A DNA stretch of 64,000 nucleotides from contig NZ_CP011930.1 of the NCBI RefSeq assembly GCF_001040945.1, positions 682,001 to 746,000 of the forward strand, written 5' to 3'. Position numbers and translations under genes: made by a program. This stretch comes from Herbaspirillum seropedicae. GTDB taxonomy: Bacteria > Pseudomonadota > Gammaproteobacteria > Burkholderiales > Burkholderiaceae_D. Under the pieces are notes generated by a model, which did not search any database, was not told where the DNA came from, and saw nothing but the letters and a program-made list of their open reading frames with translations. Of this stretch, positions 1 to 9,134 are shown one piece after another. Position 1 is the first letter of the stretch, and each line of letters opens with the position of its first letter.

Positions 1-1604
1 GCACCGCCGAGGACATGACCAAGTTCGCGCGCGCCTACGTGACCACGGGCGATCCGAATGACGAGGATCGTTACTACATGATCATGGATATCCGCAACGG
101 CAAGCGCGCGCGGCCTTCCAACTATGACCGCTTCAACTGGGACCTGGTCAACGCCCGCAAGCTGGCCCTGGACCCCGGCGCGCCGGGGGTGCCGCTGGGC
201 GAGCTGATGAAGCGCGCCGGCTTCACCGACGAAGAACTGGCCAAGATGCAGGAAGCCCTGAAGCTGGGCGACCAGCTGGCCAAGATCGAGATCACGGCCT
301 TTCATGCGGTCAAGGGTGAGTTCGATGACGGCGAAGGCAAGTACACCGTCATCGGCGCGCCCAACCAGGCCATGGCCCAGGAACTGGTGTTCGACCAGAC
401 CTACCGCACGCTGTTCGGCAAGCTGATGAGTCCGGTCAACGATTTCCTGCGCTTGGTGGACGAACGCACCCAGGCCAACGTGCGGCAGGCCGGCAAGGAC
501 TACGCCGAGCTGGAACAGAAGATCTTCTGGCTGCTGGCTGCCTCGGTGGTGGTGCTGTTTGCCTGCCTGTGGCTGTCCTATCGCATCATCCGCTCTCAGA
601 TCGGCGGCGAGCCACGCGACGCCATGAGCGTGCTGCGCCGCGTGGCCGAGGGCGATCTCACCGTGGTGGTACCGCTGCCCAAGGGTGACAAGCTCAGCGT
701 GCTCTACAGCACCCAGCAGATGATCAACAAGTGGACCGATGTCATCGGCGATGTCAGCGGCACGGCCACCTCACTGGCCTCGGCCTCGGAACAGATCTCC
801 TCCTCCTCGCAGGCGCTCTCGCACAATGCCGCGCAGCAGGCCGCCAACGTCGAAGAGACCAGCGCCTCGGTGGAAGAGATCACCGCCACCATCGCCCAGA
901 ATGCCGACAACGCCCGCACCACCGATGGCATCGCCAGCCTGTCGGCCAGCGCCGCTACCGAAGGCGGGGAAGCGGTGCGCGAGACGGTCGCGGCGATGAA
1001 GCAGATCGCCAGCAAGATCGGCATCATCGATGACATTGCCTACCAGACCAATCTGCTGGCCCTGAACGCGGCCATCGAGGCAGCGCGCGCCGGTGAGCAC
1101 GGCAAGGGCTTTGCGGTGGTCGCCGCCGAAGTGCGCAAGCTGGCCGAACGCTCCCAGAGCGCCGCCCAGGAAATCATCGCGGTGGCCGAGACCAGCGTGG
1201 GCCTGGCCGAGAAGGCCGGCGGCCTGTTGAACCAGATGGTCCCGTCGATCCGCAAGACCGCTGACCTGGTGCAGGAGATCGCTGCCGCCTCGCACGAACA
1301 ATCGACCGGCTTGGAGCAGATCAACAATGCCGTGCACCAGATGGCGCAGACTACCCAGATGACGGCCTCGGCCTCGGAAGAGCTGTCGGCCACTTCGGAA
1401 GAGATGAGCGCCCAGGCCATCCATCTGCAAGACCTGATGCGTTTCTTCCAGGTCGGCGAGCCGCGCAAGAACGCCCCGCGCGCCAGCAAGGCGGTGCCGC
1501 TGCCGCCCTCGGGCGGCAAGTCCGACAGCGTGCGGCGCCTGTCCATGCTCGATGCGCCCGAGGATGAGCGCGGTGTCGATGAATCGTCTTTCAAGCGCTT
1601 CTGA
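1..1604 (+). CDS. Methyl-accepting chemotaxis receptor (5' end outside window)
   Basis: Transmembrane chemoreceptor that controls a CheA kinase. The reading frame is open to the left edge (first full codon at base 3), so the N-terminus is missing; 533 residues are visible. In order I see the end of a ligand-binding/periplasmic region, a transmembrane helix near residues 175-197 ([14 protein letters not shown]), a HAMP region, and a long coiled-coil signalling domain with the family hairpin tip ([20 protein letters not shown]) and the [14 protein letters not shown] segment. It is followed at 50 bp by cheW on the same strand. The C-terminal tail is Pro/Ser-rich with no NWETF-like CheR tether, so adaptation presumably works without pentapeptide binding. 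Confidence 0.95.
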   Translation, partial: TAEDMTKFARAYVTTGDPNDEDRYYMIMDIRNGKRARPSNYDRFNWDLVNARKLALDPGAPGVPLGELMKRAGFTDEELAKMQEALKLGDQLAKIEITAFHAVKGEFDDGEGKYTVIGAPNQAMAQELVFDQTYRTLFGKLMSPVNDFLRLVDERTQANVRQAGKDYAELEQKIFWLLAASVVVLFACLWLSYRIIRSQIGGEPRDAMSVLRRVAEGDLTVVVPLPKGDKLSVLYSTQQMINKWTDVIGDVSGTATSLASASEQISSSSQALSHNAAQQAANVEETSASVEEITATIAQNADNARTTDGIASLSASAATEGGEAVRETVAAMKQIASKIGIIDDIAYQTNLLALNAAIEAARAGEHGKGFAVVAAEVRKLAERSQSAAQEIIAVAETSVGLAEKAGGLLNQMVPSIRKTADLVQEIAAASHEQSTGLEQINNAVHQMAQTTQMTASASEELSATSEEMSAQAIHLQDLMRFFQVGEPRKNAPRASKAVPLPPSGGKSDSVRRLSMLDAPEDERGVDESSFKRF

Positions 1605-1654
1605 GGAGAGCCATCCAGTGAAGAGCCCAACCGGACCAGCAAGGAGAGCAGGCC

Positions 1655-2239
1655 ATGCCTAGCGTGTCCCTGAACGGCGAGAGCAAGCGCCGCCGCGCAC
1701 AGGAAGAGGTGGTCGAGAGCCGCCAGTTCCTCACCTTCCTGGTGGGAACCGAGAGCTTCGCCATGCCCATTGCCAGCATCCGCGAGATCATCGAGTTTTC
1801 CGGCCTGACCGAGGTGCCGCTGATGCCCGCCTTCCTGCGCGGCGTGATCAACCTGCGCGGTTCGGTGGTGCCGGTGATCGACTTGTCGGTGCGCTTCGGG
1901 CGTGCTCCCACCGTGGTAGCCAAGCGGACCTGCATCATCATCATGGAGCTGCAGCAGGATGAGCAGCAATTGCTGCTGGGCGTGATGGTGGATGCGGTCA
2001 GTGCGGTGCTGAGCATCGGCGTGGACCAGATCGAACCGCGTCCCTCCTTCGGGGCGGGCATCCGCGCTGACTTCGTCGATGCCATGATCAATGTCAACGA
2101 GCGCTTCCTGGTAGTGCTGGATGTGCCACGGGTGTTGTCGGTGGATGAACTGGCCAGTCTCCTGGGCATGAGCGCCGAGGATGCACTCGGTGGCGGGCCT
2201 GAAGCCATCGGCAGCATCAGCGGTGCGGCGCAGGAGTAG
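1655..2239 (+). CDS. cheW: CheW-type coupling protein
   Basis: Adaptor that links receptors to the CheA kinase at the cytoplasmic tip of the array. The 194-residue product carries one CheW domain (about residues 25-165), recognisable from the FLVGTESFAMPIASIREII start and the FLRGVINLRGSVVPVIDL core. The ATG is preceded by a good AAGGAG Shine-Dalgarno about 10 bases upstream. It sits between the receptor and cheR in one operon. The roughly 20-residue basic N-terminal extension is longer than in E. coli CheW. No cheA is present in the window; it may lie upstream of base 1. Confidence 0.93.
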   Translation: MPSVSLNGESKRRRAQEEVVESRQFLTFLVGTESFAMPIASIREIIEFSGLTEVPLMPAFLRGVINLRGSVVPVIDLSVRFGRAPTVVAKRTCIIIMELQQDEQQLLLGVMVDAVSAVLSIGVDQIEPRPSFGAGIRADFVDAMINVNERFLVVLDVPRVLSVDELASLLGMSAEDALGGGPEAIGSISGAAQE

Positions 2240-2244
2240 CGGTA

Positions 2245-3078
2245 ATGACCGGCCCCCACGGCATCGCACTGGACGAAGAGGTCAGCGACCATGACATGCT
2301 GCTGTTCCAGCGCCTGTTCAAGCAGCAGATCGGGCTGCACCTGCCCTTGTCCAAGAAGGCCTTGCTGCAGAGCCGCCTGGCGGGACGCCTCAACGAACTG
2401 GGCTTGCGCCACCTGGGCCAGTACCACGCGCTGATCAGCAGCGAAGCGGGCGCACAGGAGCGCCAGCGCGCCATCGATCTGATCACCACCAACGAAACCT
2501 ATTTTTTCCGCGAACCGGGCCACTTCGATTTCGTGGTGGGGCAATGGCTGCCGCAGCTGGCCCAGCAGCCGCAACTGCGCATCTGGAGCGCGGCCAGCGC
2601 CACCGGCGAAGAAGCCTATACCCTGGCCATGCTGCTGGACCATCACCGGCCTGGCGCCAGCTGGTCGGTGTTCGCTTCCGACATCAGCACGCGGGTGTTG
2701 CGTTTCGCCCGGCGCGCGCTCTATCCCATGGTGCGTGGGCAGAATATCCCGCGCGCGTATCTGCGCCGCTATTGCCTCATGGGCGTAGGCGAGTACGAGG
2801 GGCATTTCCTGGTGCAGGCCGACCTGCGCGCCAAGGTCCAGTTCGCGCAACGCAATCTCACCCGGCTGGACGAACATGACGATGGCCAGTACGACCTGAT
2901 CTTCCTGCGCAACGTCATCATCTATTTCGATTGCGAGACCAAGCTGCAGGTGCTGCGCGACGTGATCGCGCGGCTGCGGCCGGGCGGCTACCTGGTGGTG
3001 GGACACTCCGAATCCCTGCACGGCATGGACCTGGGGCTGGACATGCAGTCGCCGTCGATCTACCGGAAACCCGCATGA
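2245..3078 (+). CDS. cheR: CheR chemoreceptor glutamate methyltransferase
   Basis: S-adenosylmethionine-dependent methylation of receptor glutamates during adaptation. The product is 277 residues, normal for a CheR without TPR extension. Visible signatures are TTNETYFFRE at the end of the N-terminal helical domain, the SAM-binding segment WSAASATGEEAYTLAM, and FLRNVIIYFD in the Rossmann core. The gene begins 5 bases after the cheW stop, and its TGA overlaps the cheB ATG (ATGA at 3075-3078), which indicates translational coupling. Confidence 0.94.
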   Translation: MTGPHGIALDEEVSDHDMLLFQRLFKQQIGLHLPLSKKALLQSRLAGRLNELGLRHLGQYHALISSEAGAQERQRAIDLITTNETYFFREPGHFDFVVGQWLPQLAQQPQLRIWSAASATGEEAYTLAMLLDHHRPGASWSVFASDISTRVLRFARRALYPMVRGQNIPRAYLRRYCLMGVGEYEGHFLVQADLRAKVQFAQRNLTRLDEHDDGQYDLIFLRNVIIYFDCETKLQVLRDVIARLRPGGYLVVGHSESLHGMDLGLDMQSPSIYRKPA

Positions 3079-4220
3079 GCACGCCAGCGATGATCCGCGT
3101 CATGGTGGTCGATGACTCTTCGGTGGTGCGCCAGCTGATGCAGCAGGTGCTGGCGCAGACGCCCGATATCCGCGTCATCGGCACGGCGCCCGATCCGGTC
3201 TTCGCGCTGCGCAAGATGCAGCAGCAATGGCCGGATGTGATCGTGCTCGATATCAAGATGCCCCGCATGGATGGCGTGAGCTTTCTGCGCCAGATCATGG
3301 CGACCCGACCCACCCCGGTCATCATGTGCAGTGCGCACGTGGGGCCGGACAATGCGCTGGCCGCCGAAGCGCTGGCCGCCGGGGCGGTGAGCGTGATTGC
3401 CCGCCCGCAACTGGGCGTGCGTGATTTCCTGCAGCAGGCCGTGGAGGAACTGGCCAGCGCGATCCGCGCCGCCATGCAGGCGCGGGAAGGGCAGCGTGCG
3501 CCGAAGGCGCCAGCGCGCCTGGGACTGAGCCCGGTCAAGGCAGGCGCGCGCGAAATGCTGCATGATGCAGCTTGGGGGGCGGTCTTGCAGCGCTATACGG
3601 CCGATGCGGTGCTGCAGCCGCCCGGCCCGGAAGATGGGCTCAGGCCGGCCACGGCAAGGATAGTGGCCATTGGCGCGTCCACCGGCGGACCGCAGGCGCT
3701 GGAGCGGGTGCTGGGCAAGCTAAGCCAGCGTTGTCCCGGCATCGTGGTGGTGCAGCACATGCCGCAGCGCTTTACCCGCAGCTTTGCCGAGCGGCTGCAC
3801 CGGATCTCGGGGGCCGAGGTCAAGGAAGCCGAGCATCTCGACCGGATCCTGCCCGGACGCGTGCTGATCGCTCCCGGAGGGCGGCATCTGGTGGTCAGGC
3901 GGGAGGGCCTGCAGTACTATGTGGAAACACTCGACGGCCCGCTGGTGAGTCGGCACAAGCCCTCGGTGGATGTGCTGTTCCGCTCGCTGGCCAAGGCCGC
4001 TGGCAGCAATGCAGTGGGCATCATCATGACGGGCATGGGCGATGACGGCGCGCGCGGCATGCGCGAGCTGGCCGATTGCGGTGGCGCCACCTATGCCCAG
4101 GACGAAGCCAGCAGCGTGGTCTTCGGGATGCCCAAAGAAGCGATACAACAGGGTGGCGTCGGTGACGTCATCACACTGGAACACATCTCTGCCGTGATAG
4201 AACAATATGCCTGCCGATAA
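3075..4220 (+). CDS. cheB: CheB receptor methylesterase/glutamine deamidase with receiver domain
   Basis: Removes receptor methyl groups when phosphorylated. I chose the ATG overlapping the cheR stop, giving 381 residues. The N-terminal receiver (1-125) has the acidic pair in VVDDS and phospho-acceptor Asp59 (VIVLDIKMPRMDG). The C-terminal esterase domain shows the catalytic Ser in GASTGG, His in VQHMPQRF and Asp in MTGMGDDGARGM. The conserved receiver lysine is replaced by Arg110 (VIARP), which may alter phosphorylation switching. The last 14 bases overlap the next gene. Confidence 0.94.
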   Translation: MSTPAMIRVMVVDDSSVVRQLMQQVLAQTPDIRVIGTAPDPVFALRKMQQQWPDVIVLDIKMPRMDGVSFLRQIMATRPTPVIMCSAHVGPDNALAAEALAAGAVSVIARPQLGVRDFLQQAVEELASAIRAAMQAREGQRAPKAPARLGLSPVKAGAREMLHDAAWGAVLQRYTADAVLQPPGPEDGLRPATARIVAIGASTGGPQALERVLGKLSQRCPGIVVVQHMPQRFTRSFAERLHRISGAEVKEAEHLDRILPGRVLIAPGGRHLVVRREGLQYYVETLDGPLVSRHKPSVDVLFRSLAKAAGSNAVGIIMTGMGDDGARGMRELADCGGATYAQDEASSVVFGMPKEAIQQGGVGDVITLEHISAVIEQYACR

Positions 4221-5469
4221 CCTCAACGAGCTGATCAAATCCGCGCTGGTGGTCGATGACAGCGCGGTGCAGCGCCAGCATAGCGTGCAGCTGCTGCAGC
4301 AGCTGGGTGCGGACCTGATCTACGAGGCCGGCAACGGCAACGAAGCGCTGGACCTGCTGGGGCTGCTGAAGCTGCCGCCCAGCCTGATGGTGGTGGACCT
4401 GGAGATGCCGGGCATGGATGGCATCGAGCTGATCCAGCAATTGCAGCAGAAGGGCATCGACGTTCCCCTCATCGTCGCCTCCAGTCGCGAGACCTCATTG
4501 CTGCTGTCGGTGGAAACCATGATCCACGCGCTGGGGATGAATCTGATCGGCGTGCTGCAAAAGCCGCTCAACCAGCACCAATTGCGCGCGGCGCTGGAGT
4601 CGTTCCGGCCGCACGGGACCGAACATCAGCCCGATCACGATCCCCAGCCCTCGATGTGCGAGCACGACCTGGGCGCGGCCATCGAAGGCGGCCAGGTGCT
4701 GCCCTACTTCCAGCCCAAGGTGGATGTGCAGACCGGCATCCTCAAGGGGGTGGAGGCGCTGGCGCGCTGGATCCATCCCGAGCGCGGGATGGTGTCGCCG
4801 GATCGATTCATCCCGCTGGCCGAGCAATGCGGGCTGATCCATCCGCTCACCCTGGCCATGATGGACCAGGCCATGGGGCAGGCCGCCATCTGGCATAGCC
4901 GGGGGCTGGCCATCAAGGTGGCGGTGAACCTGTCGCCCTTGTTGCTGGAGAAGCCGGACTTCCTGCATCGCATCCTGGAACTGGTGGACAAGCATGCGCT
5001 GCCGGCTGAGCACGTGGTGCTGGAAATCACCGAGAGTTCGGTGGTGGCGCACAAGGGCAATTCGCTGGGCATGCTGGCGCGTCTGCGCCTGAAGGGATTC
5101 GGGCTGTCCATTGACGATTACGGCACCGGCTTTTCCTCGATGCAGCAACTGGCGCGCATCCCCTTCACGGAGCTGAAGATCGACCGTTCCTTCGTGCATG
5201 GCGCGCATGACCGCAAGAACCTGCGCGTGATCCTGCAATCCGCGCTGGACATGGCGCAGCGGCTGGAGCTGGTGACCGTGGCCGAAGGGGTGGAAACGAT
5301 GGAAGACTGGCGGCTGCTGCAAGACTTCGGTTGCAGCCTGGGCCAGGGTTACCTGATCGGCAAGCCCATGCCGGCCCATGAATTACCGCTGTGGCTCAAG
5401 GGCCATCATCGCCGCCTGCATGAATTGCGTCCGGTGGCGCGGGGAACGGCTAGCGGCAGCGCGCTGTGA
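4207..5469 (+). CDS. Response regulator with EAL cyclic-di-GMP phosphodiesterase domain
   Basis: Predicted phosphorylation-controlled hydrolysis of cyclic-di-GMP to pGpG. The 420-residue protein has a receiver at 12-130 (VVDDS, phospho-acceptor Asp64 in MVVDLEMPGMDG, Lys in LQKPL). An EAL domain follows at about 155-400 with the catalytic set intact: GVEALARW, VNLSP, EITESS, DDYGTGFSS, LKIDRSFV, AEGVETME and QGYLIGKP. There is no GGDEF domain. Its overlap with cheB places it as the output of this chemosensory operon, linking receptor signalling to cyclic-di-GMP. Catalytic activity is inferred from the motifs. Confidence 0.93.
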   Translation: MPADNLNELIKSALVVDDSAVQRQHSVQLLQQLGADLIYEAGNGNEALDLLGLLKLPPSLMVVDLEMPGMDGIELIQQLQQKGIDVPLIVASSRETSLLLSVETMIHALGMNLIGVLQKPLNQHQLRAALESFRPHGTEHQPDHDPQPSMCEHDLGAAIEGGQVLPYFQPKVDVQTGILKGVEALARWIHPERGMVSPDRFIPLAEQCGLIHPLTLAMMDQAMGQAAIWHSRGLAIKVAVNLSPLLLEKPDFLHRILELVDKHALPAEHVVLEITESSVVAHKGNSLGMLARLRLKGFGLSIDDYGTGFSSMQQLARIPFTELKIDRSFVHGAHDRKNLRVILQSALDMAQRLELVTVAEGVETMEDWRLLQDFGCSLGQGYLIGKPMPAHELPLWLKGHHRRLHELRPVARGTASGSAL

Positions 5470-5484
5470 TCGAAGAGGGAAGGA

Positions 5485-5510
5485 GGGCGGCGTGGCCGCC
5501 CTTTTATTTT
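5485..5510 (+). terminator. Rho-independent terminator of the chemosensory operon
   Basis: A perfect 7-bp stem (GGGCGGC / GCCGCCC) with a GTG loop is followed by TTTTATTTT. It lies 15 bases after the EAL gene stop and just before the convergent folK end. Confidence 0.85.
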
Positions 5511-5517
5511 CTACGGA

Positions 5518-6003
5518 TCAGATTCTGCGGATGGGCTGGTCCGTGATCGCATCCAGCAGGGGACGCGCTGCGCCCACGCCCGGTATCACCGCGTTCTCAT
5601 CGATTTCCAGCAAGGGGGCCAGCACGAAGGCGCGCTGCACCATGCGCGGATGCGGCACGGTCAGTTCCTGGTCCGCGATGCGGGCCTCGCCATACATCAG
5701 CACATCCAGGTCCAGCGTACGCGGCGCATTGCGATAGGGGCGCTCGCGTCCGTGCTGCAGTTCGATGGCCTGCAAGGCATGCAGCAAGTCCAGCGCCGGC
5801 AGGGTGGTGCTCACCAGCGCTACGGCGTTGACGTAATCGTCACCGCTGGCATCGACGGGCGCGGTGCGATACAGCGAGGAGCTGCGCAGCAACTGCGTCT
5901 GCGGCAGCGCCGCCAGCCGCGCAATGGCCGTTTCGACGGTGGCGCGGGCGTCGCCCAGGTTGCCGCCGATACCGATCCAGGCCAGCGTGGAAGCGGGTTC
6001 CAT
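5518..6003 (-). CDS. folK: 2-amino-4-hydroxy-6-hydroxymethyldihydropteridine pyrophosphokinase (HPPK)
   Basis: Transfers pyrophosphate from ATP to hydroxymethyl-dihydropterin in folate synthesis. The frame is open much further upstream, but that part is Ala/Pro-rich shadow of pcnB; the ATG at 6003 gives 161 residues, the usual size. Signatures include the start WIGIGGNLGDA, the segment SSLYRTAPVD and the HPPK motif RTLDLDVLMYG followed by VPHPRM. It lies 10 bases downstream of the pcnB stop on the same strand, a common pcnB-folK pairing in proteobacteria. Confidence 0.93.
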   Translation of the reverse strand: MEPASTLAWIGIGGNLGDARATVETAIARLAALPQTQLLRSSSLYRTAPVDASGDDYVNAVALVSTTLPALDLLHALQAIELQHGRERPYRNAPRTLDLDVLMYGEARIADQELTVPHPRMVQRAFVLAPLLEIDENAVIPGVGAARPLLDAITDQPIRRI

Positions 6004-6013
6004 CCGCTCAGCC

Positions 6014-7618
6014 TCAGTCGCTGCCGGCGCCCGCATCACCGCCTGCGCCCTCGGCGCCGCCGGTACTGCTGCGGCGGCGACGACGGCGCTTGGGCGCTGG
6101 GCTCGCGCCGCTATCGGAGTCGGGCGCTGCGCTTTCTGCACGGGCCGGGGCCTCTGCAGGGGCAGGGGCGACATCGCCGGCGGGTGCGGTGTCATTGAAG
6201 TCAGCGTCGCCGCCGCTACGGCTGCGGCTGCGTCCGCCACGACGCTTGCGTTTCTTGGGACCGGCAGCCACGCCGGCGGCATCGGCGGGCTTGCGGGCGA
6301 TCAGTTCTTCGCGTTCCGCGCCGGTGCCGGCGATGAAGGCTTCCCACCATTCGCCCAGCTCGGCATCGAGTTCGCCGGACTGGCAGCGCAGCAGCAGGAA
6401 ATCGAAGCCGGCGCGCAGGCGCAGGTGTTCCAGCAGCTTGTAGGGCGCCTTGCCCACGCGGCGTTCGAAGCGCGGCTGCATGGCCCAGATGTCACGCATG
6501 TCCGAGGCGATCTTGCGCTGCAGGGCCAGCTTTTCGGTCTGGGCGTCCAGCACATCATCGGCCGCCAGGTGCAGTGCGGGAATCGGATATTCGCCGGCCG
6601 CCTGGTAGGCGCGCCACTTTTCCAGTACCTGGTGCCACAGCAGCGAAGCGAACAGGAAGCCCGGCGAGACACCCTTGCCCTGCTTGACACGGGCATCGGT
6701 ATCGGCCAGCGCCAGGGTCACGAACTTCTCGCCCAGCGGCTGTTCCAGCACCACGTCCAGCAGCGGCAGGAGGCCATGGTGCAGGCCTTCCTTGCGCAGC
6801 TGCTGCAGGCAGGCCAGGGCATGGCCGCTCATGAGCAGCTTCAACATCTCATCGAACACGCGCGCGGCCGGCACATTGTCGATCAGCGGGGCCATCACGC
6901 GGATGGGCGCGCTGCTGGCCGGGTCGATGGTGAACTTGAGCTTGGCGGCAAAGCGCACCACGCGCAGCATGCGCACCGGATCTTCGCGGTAGCGCGCCTC
7001 GGGTTCGCCGATGATGCGCAGCTTCTTGTCGCGGATGTCGGCGATGCCGCCGTGGTAGTCCAGCACGGCCTGGCTGGCCGGATCGTAGTACATCGCGTTG
7101 ATGGTGAAGTCGCGCCGGGTGGCGTCTTCATGCTGCTCGCCGAAGGTGTTGTCGCGCAGCACGCGGCCATGTTCATCCTTGGGCGCGGCTTCGGCGGAGG
7201 CGCCGCGGAAGGTGGTGACCTCGATGAGTTCCTGGCCGAACATCACATGCACGATCTGGAAGCGGCGGCCGATGATGAAGGCGCGGCGGAACAGTTGCTT
7301 GACCTGTTCCGGCGTGGCGTTGGTGGCCACGTCGAAGTCCTTGGGCTTGATCCCCAGCAGCAGGTCGCGCACCGCACCGCCGACGATGAAGGCCTTGTAG
7401 CCGGCTTCCTGCAGGGTTTGCGTGACCCGCACGGCATTAGGCGAGACCAGGCTGGGATCGATGCCATGTTCCTTGGGGCCCAGCACATCGGGCTCGATCT
7501 TGCCGTCTGCGCCGGCCTTGGCGCGGGTCTTCCTGGCTGGCGCGGGGGGCTCGGCGCTGGCTGCTGCGGCGGCCGTCTTGCCCCGGCCCAGGATGGAGCG
7601 AATCAGTTTCTTGATCAT
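6014..7618 (-). CDS. pcnB: Poly(A) polymerase I
   Basis: Adds 3' poly(A) tails to RNA and so marks transcripts for decay. The 534-residue protein has the nucleotidyltransferase superfamily core with FIVGGAVRDLLLG and DFDVATNATP (catalytic aspartates), then RRFQIVHV, RDFTINAMYYD and the RNA-binding region EDPVRMLRVVRFAAKL. The C-terminus (about 435-534) is a low-complexity tail rich in Arg/Lys, Ser, Ala and Pro, probably disordered and RNA-binding. Its ATG overlaps the stop of the upstream HAD gene. CCA-adding enzyme is the alternative, but the long N-terminal extension and basic tail favour PcnB. Confidence 0.92.
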   Translation of the reverse strand: MIKKLIRSILGRGKTAAAAASAEPPAPARKTRAKAGADGKIEPDVLGPKEHGIDPSLVSPNAVRVTQTLQEAGYKAFIVGGAVRDLLLGIKPKDFDVATNATPEQVKQLFRRAFIIGRRFQIVHVMFGQELIEVTTFRGASAEAAPKDEHGRVLRDNTFGEQHEDATRRDFTINAMYYDPASQAVLDYHGGIADIRDKKLRIIGEPEARYREDPVRMLRVVRFAAKLKFTIDPASSAPIRVMAPLIDNVPAARVFDEMLKLLMSGHALACLQQLRKEGLHHGLLPLLDVVLEQPLGEKFVTLALADTDARVKQGKGVSPGFLFASLLWHQVLEKWRAYQAAGEYPIPALHLAADDVLDAQTEKLALQRKIASDMRDIWAMQPRFERRVGKAPYKLLEHLRLRAGFDFLLLRCQSGELDAELGEWWEAFIAGTGAEREELIARKPADAAGVAAGPKKRKRRGGRSRSRSGGDADFNDTAPAGDVAPAPAEAPARAESAAPDSDSGASPAPKRRRRRRSSTGGAEGAGGDAGAGSD

Positions 7619-8298
7619 TGCGCGTGGCCGTCGGCAAAGAGGTTCAGCACCGGCCAGCCGCGCGCCTGGGCATGCGCCAGCAGCTTGTCGTTGGGGTTGG
7701 TGGCAATGGGATCGGTCACGCGTTCCAGGAGCGGAATGTCGTTCTGCGAATCGCTGTAGAAGTAGCTGCGTTCGAACTTGTCGAGGGCGTGGCCCAGGCG
7801 GTCCAGCCAGGCTTCGGTATGGACGATCTTGCCGGGGCCGAAGGTGGGCGTACCGTCGAGCTTGCCGGTGAGGTTGCCTTGGGCGTCCAGCACCGGCATG
7901 GCGGCGATCAGGTGTTCCACGCCGAAGTGCAAGGCGATGGGCTTGGTCACGAAGTGGTTGGTGGCGGTGACGATGGCCACCAGGTCGCCGGCGTCCAGGT
8001 GCTTCTTCACCAGCGCCACGGCTTGCGGCAGGATGGCGGGCTTGACCACTTCGTCCATGAATTGCAGGTGCATCTCATCGAGCTGCTCGCGCGAGAAGCG
8101 CGCCAGGTTGCCCAGTGCGAATTCCAGGTAGGCCACCGGGTCCAGCGTGCCGTTCTGGTAATGGGCGAACCATTGGTCATTGGCCTTGCGGAAGCTGTCG
8201 GCATCCACGGCGCCGATGCGCGCCATGAATTCGCCCCACTCGTGGTCGGAGTCGAGCGGCAGCAGGGTGTGGTCGAGATCGAAAAGGGCGAGGTTCAT
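7615..8298 (-). CDS. HAD-superfamily subfamily IB phosphatase (SerB-like)
   Basis: Predicted phosphomonoesterase of unknown substrate, 227 residues. Motif I is FDLDHTLLPLDSD near the N-terminus (nucleophile Asp). Motif II is in VAIVTATN, and the acidic motif IV is YSDSQNDIPLLE. Subfamily IB includes phosphoserine phosphatase and histidinol-phosphate phosphatase-like enzymes; the sequence alone does not pick one. The stop overlaps the pcnB ATG and the start overlaps the hda stop, so three genes are translationally linked. Confidence 0.88.
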   Translation of the reverse strand: MNLALFDLDHTLLPLDSDHEWGEFMARIGAVDADSFRKANDQWFAHYQNGTLDPVAYLEFALGNLARFSREQLDEMHLQFMDEVVKPAILPQAVALVKKHLDAGDLVAIVTATNHFVTKPIALHFGVEHLIAAMPVLDAQGNLTGKLDGTPTFGPGKIVHTEAWLDRLGHALDKFERSYFYSDSQNDIPLLERVTDPIATNPNDKLLAHAQARGWPVLNLFADGHAQ

Positions 8299-9011
8299 TG
8301 TTCTCCGGATTCCTGTTGTAACAGTTCGCGCAGCAAAGGCAGGGTGATGGCGCGCTTGGTGGCCAGCGAGTAGCGGTCCAGCGCGTCGAGCATGCGCGAC
8401 AGCGAGGGCATGTCGCGGCGGTAGTGGGTGAGCATGTACATCATCACGGCGGGGGGGATCTCCAGGCCGCGGTCCAGCGTGATCTGCAAGAGGGCGGCAA
8501 TCTTCTCGTCGTCGGAGAGATCATGCACCTGGTAGATCAGGCCCCAGCCGAGGCGGGTGCGCAGGTCTTCGCGCAGCTCCAGCCGGGTCGGCGGCAGGGT
8601 GCCGGAGCAGACCATCCAGCCGCCCTGTTCGCGGATCTGGTTGAACAGGTTGAAGGCGGCGATCTGTTGTTCCTCGAACAACTGATCGACATCATCGAGC
8701 AGGTAGTGGGTGATCTGCGGGCTGTAGTCGAAGGCCGCATCGGGCGAATCGGCGCGGATCAGGCGGGCCTGGCGGCCCTCCTGCGCCACGCGGGTGGCCA
8801 GGGCCTGCAGCAGGTGGGTCTTGCCTGCGCCGGCTTCGGCCCAGAGGTAGAGGAAGCGGTCGGTGCTGGCGCTGCCGGTCTGGGTGGACTGGTCCACGCC
8901 GGCCGTGGCCAGCAGCTTCAAGCGCTCCAGCAGTTCTGCATTGCGGCCGGTCACGAAGCTGTCGAAGCTCTGCGGCTGGTCCGCGCTCAAGTCGAGCGGA
9001 ATCTGTTTCAT
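8295..9011 (-). CDS. hda: DnaA regulatory inactivator Hda
   Basis: AAA+ DnaA homologue that, with the DNA-loaded beta clamp, stimulates hydrolysis of DnaA-bound ATP and prevents re-initiation of replication. The 238-residue protein starts MKQIPLDL, a clamp-binding-like QxxLxL peptide. It has a Walker A variant (EAGAGKTHLLQAL), Walker B (YLLDDVDQL) and the sensor region SGTLPP. The DnaA DNA-binding domain is absent, as expected. The neighbouring PerM-type permease upstream and HAD/pcnB downstream match the usual betaproteobacterial arrangement. Confidence 0.93.
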   Translation of the reverse strand: MKQIPLDLSADQPQSFDSFVTGRNAELLERLKLLATAGVDQSTQTGSASTDRFLYLWAEAGAGKTHLLQALATRVAQEGRQARLIRADSPDAAFDYSPQITHYLLDDVDQLFEEQQIAAFNLFNQIREQGGWMVCSGTLPPTRLELREDLRTRLGWGLIYQVHDLSDDEKIAALLQITLDRGLEIPPAVMMYMLTHYRRDMPSLSRMLDALDRYSLATKRAITLPLLRELLQQESGEQ

Positions 9012-9134
9012 CGGCGTGTATCAGCTACGAAGGCCGCAAGCAGCTTGCGGCCAGTTAATGCAGGACGGCGCCAAGCGCCCGAGCCTGCGCAGCGTCCTGC
9101 AAGGGCAGGGAGGCTGGGTTGGATCATACATGGT

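Noticed and set aside
5518..6282. Longer folK reading frame starting inside pcnB
   Set aside because: The N-terminal 93 codons have Ala/Pro-rich shadow composition; the ATG at 6003 gives normal length and starts just after the pcnB stop.
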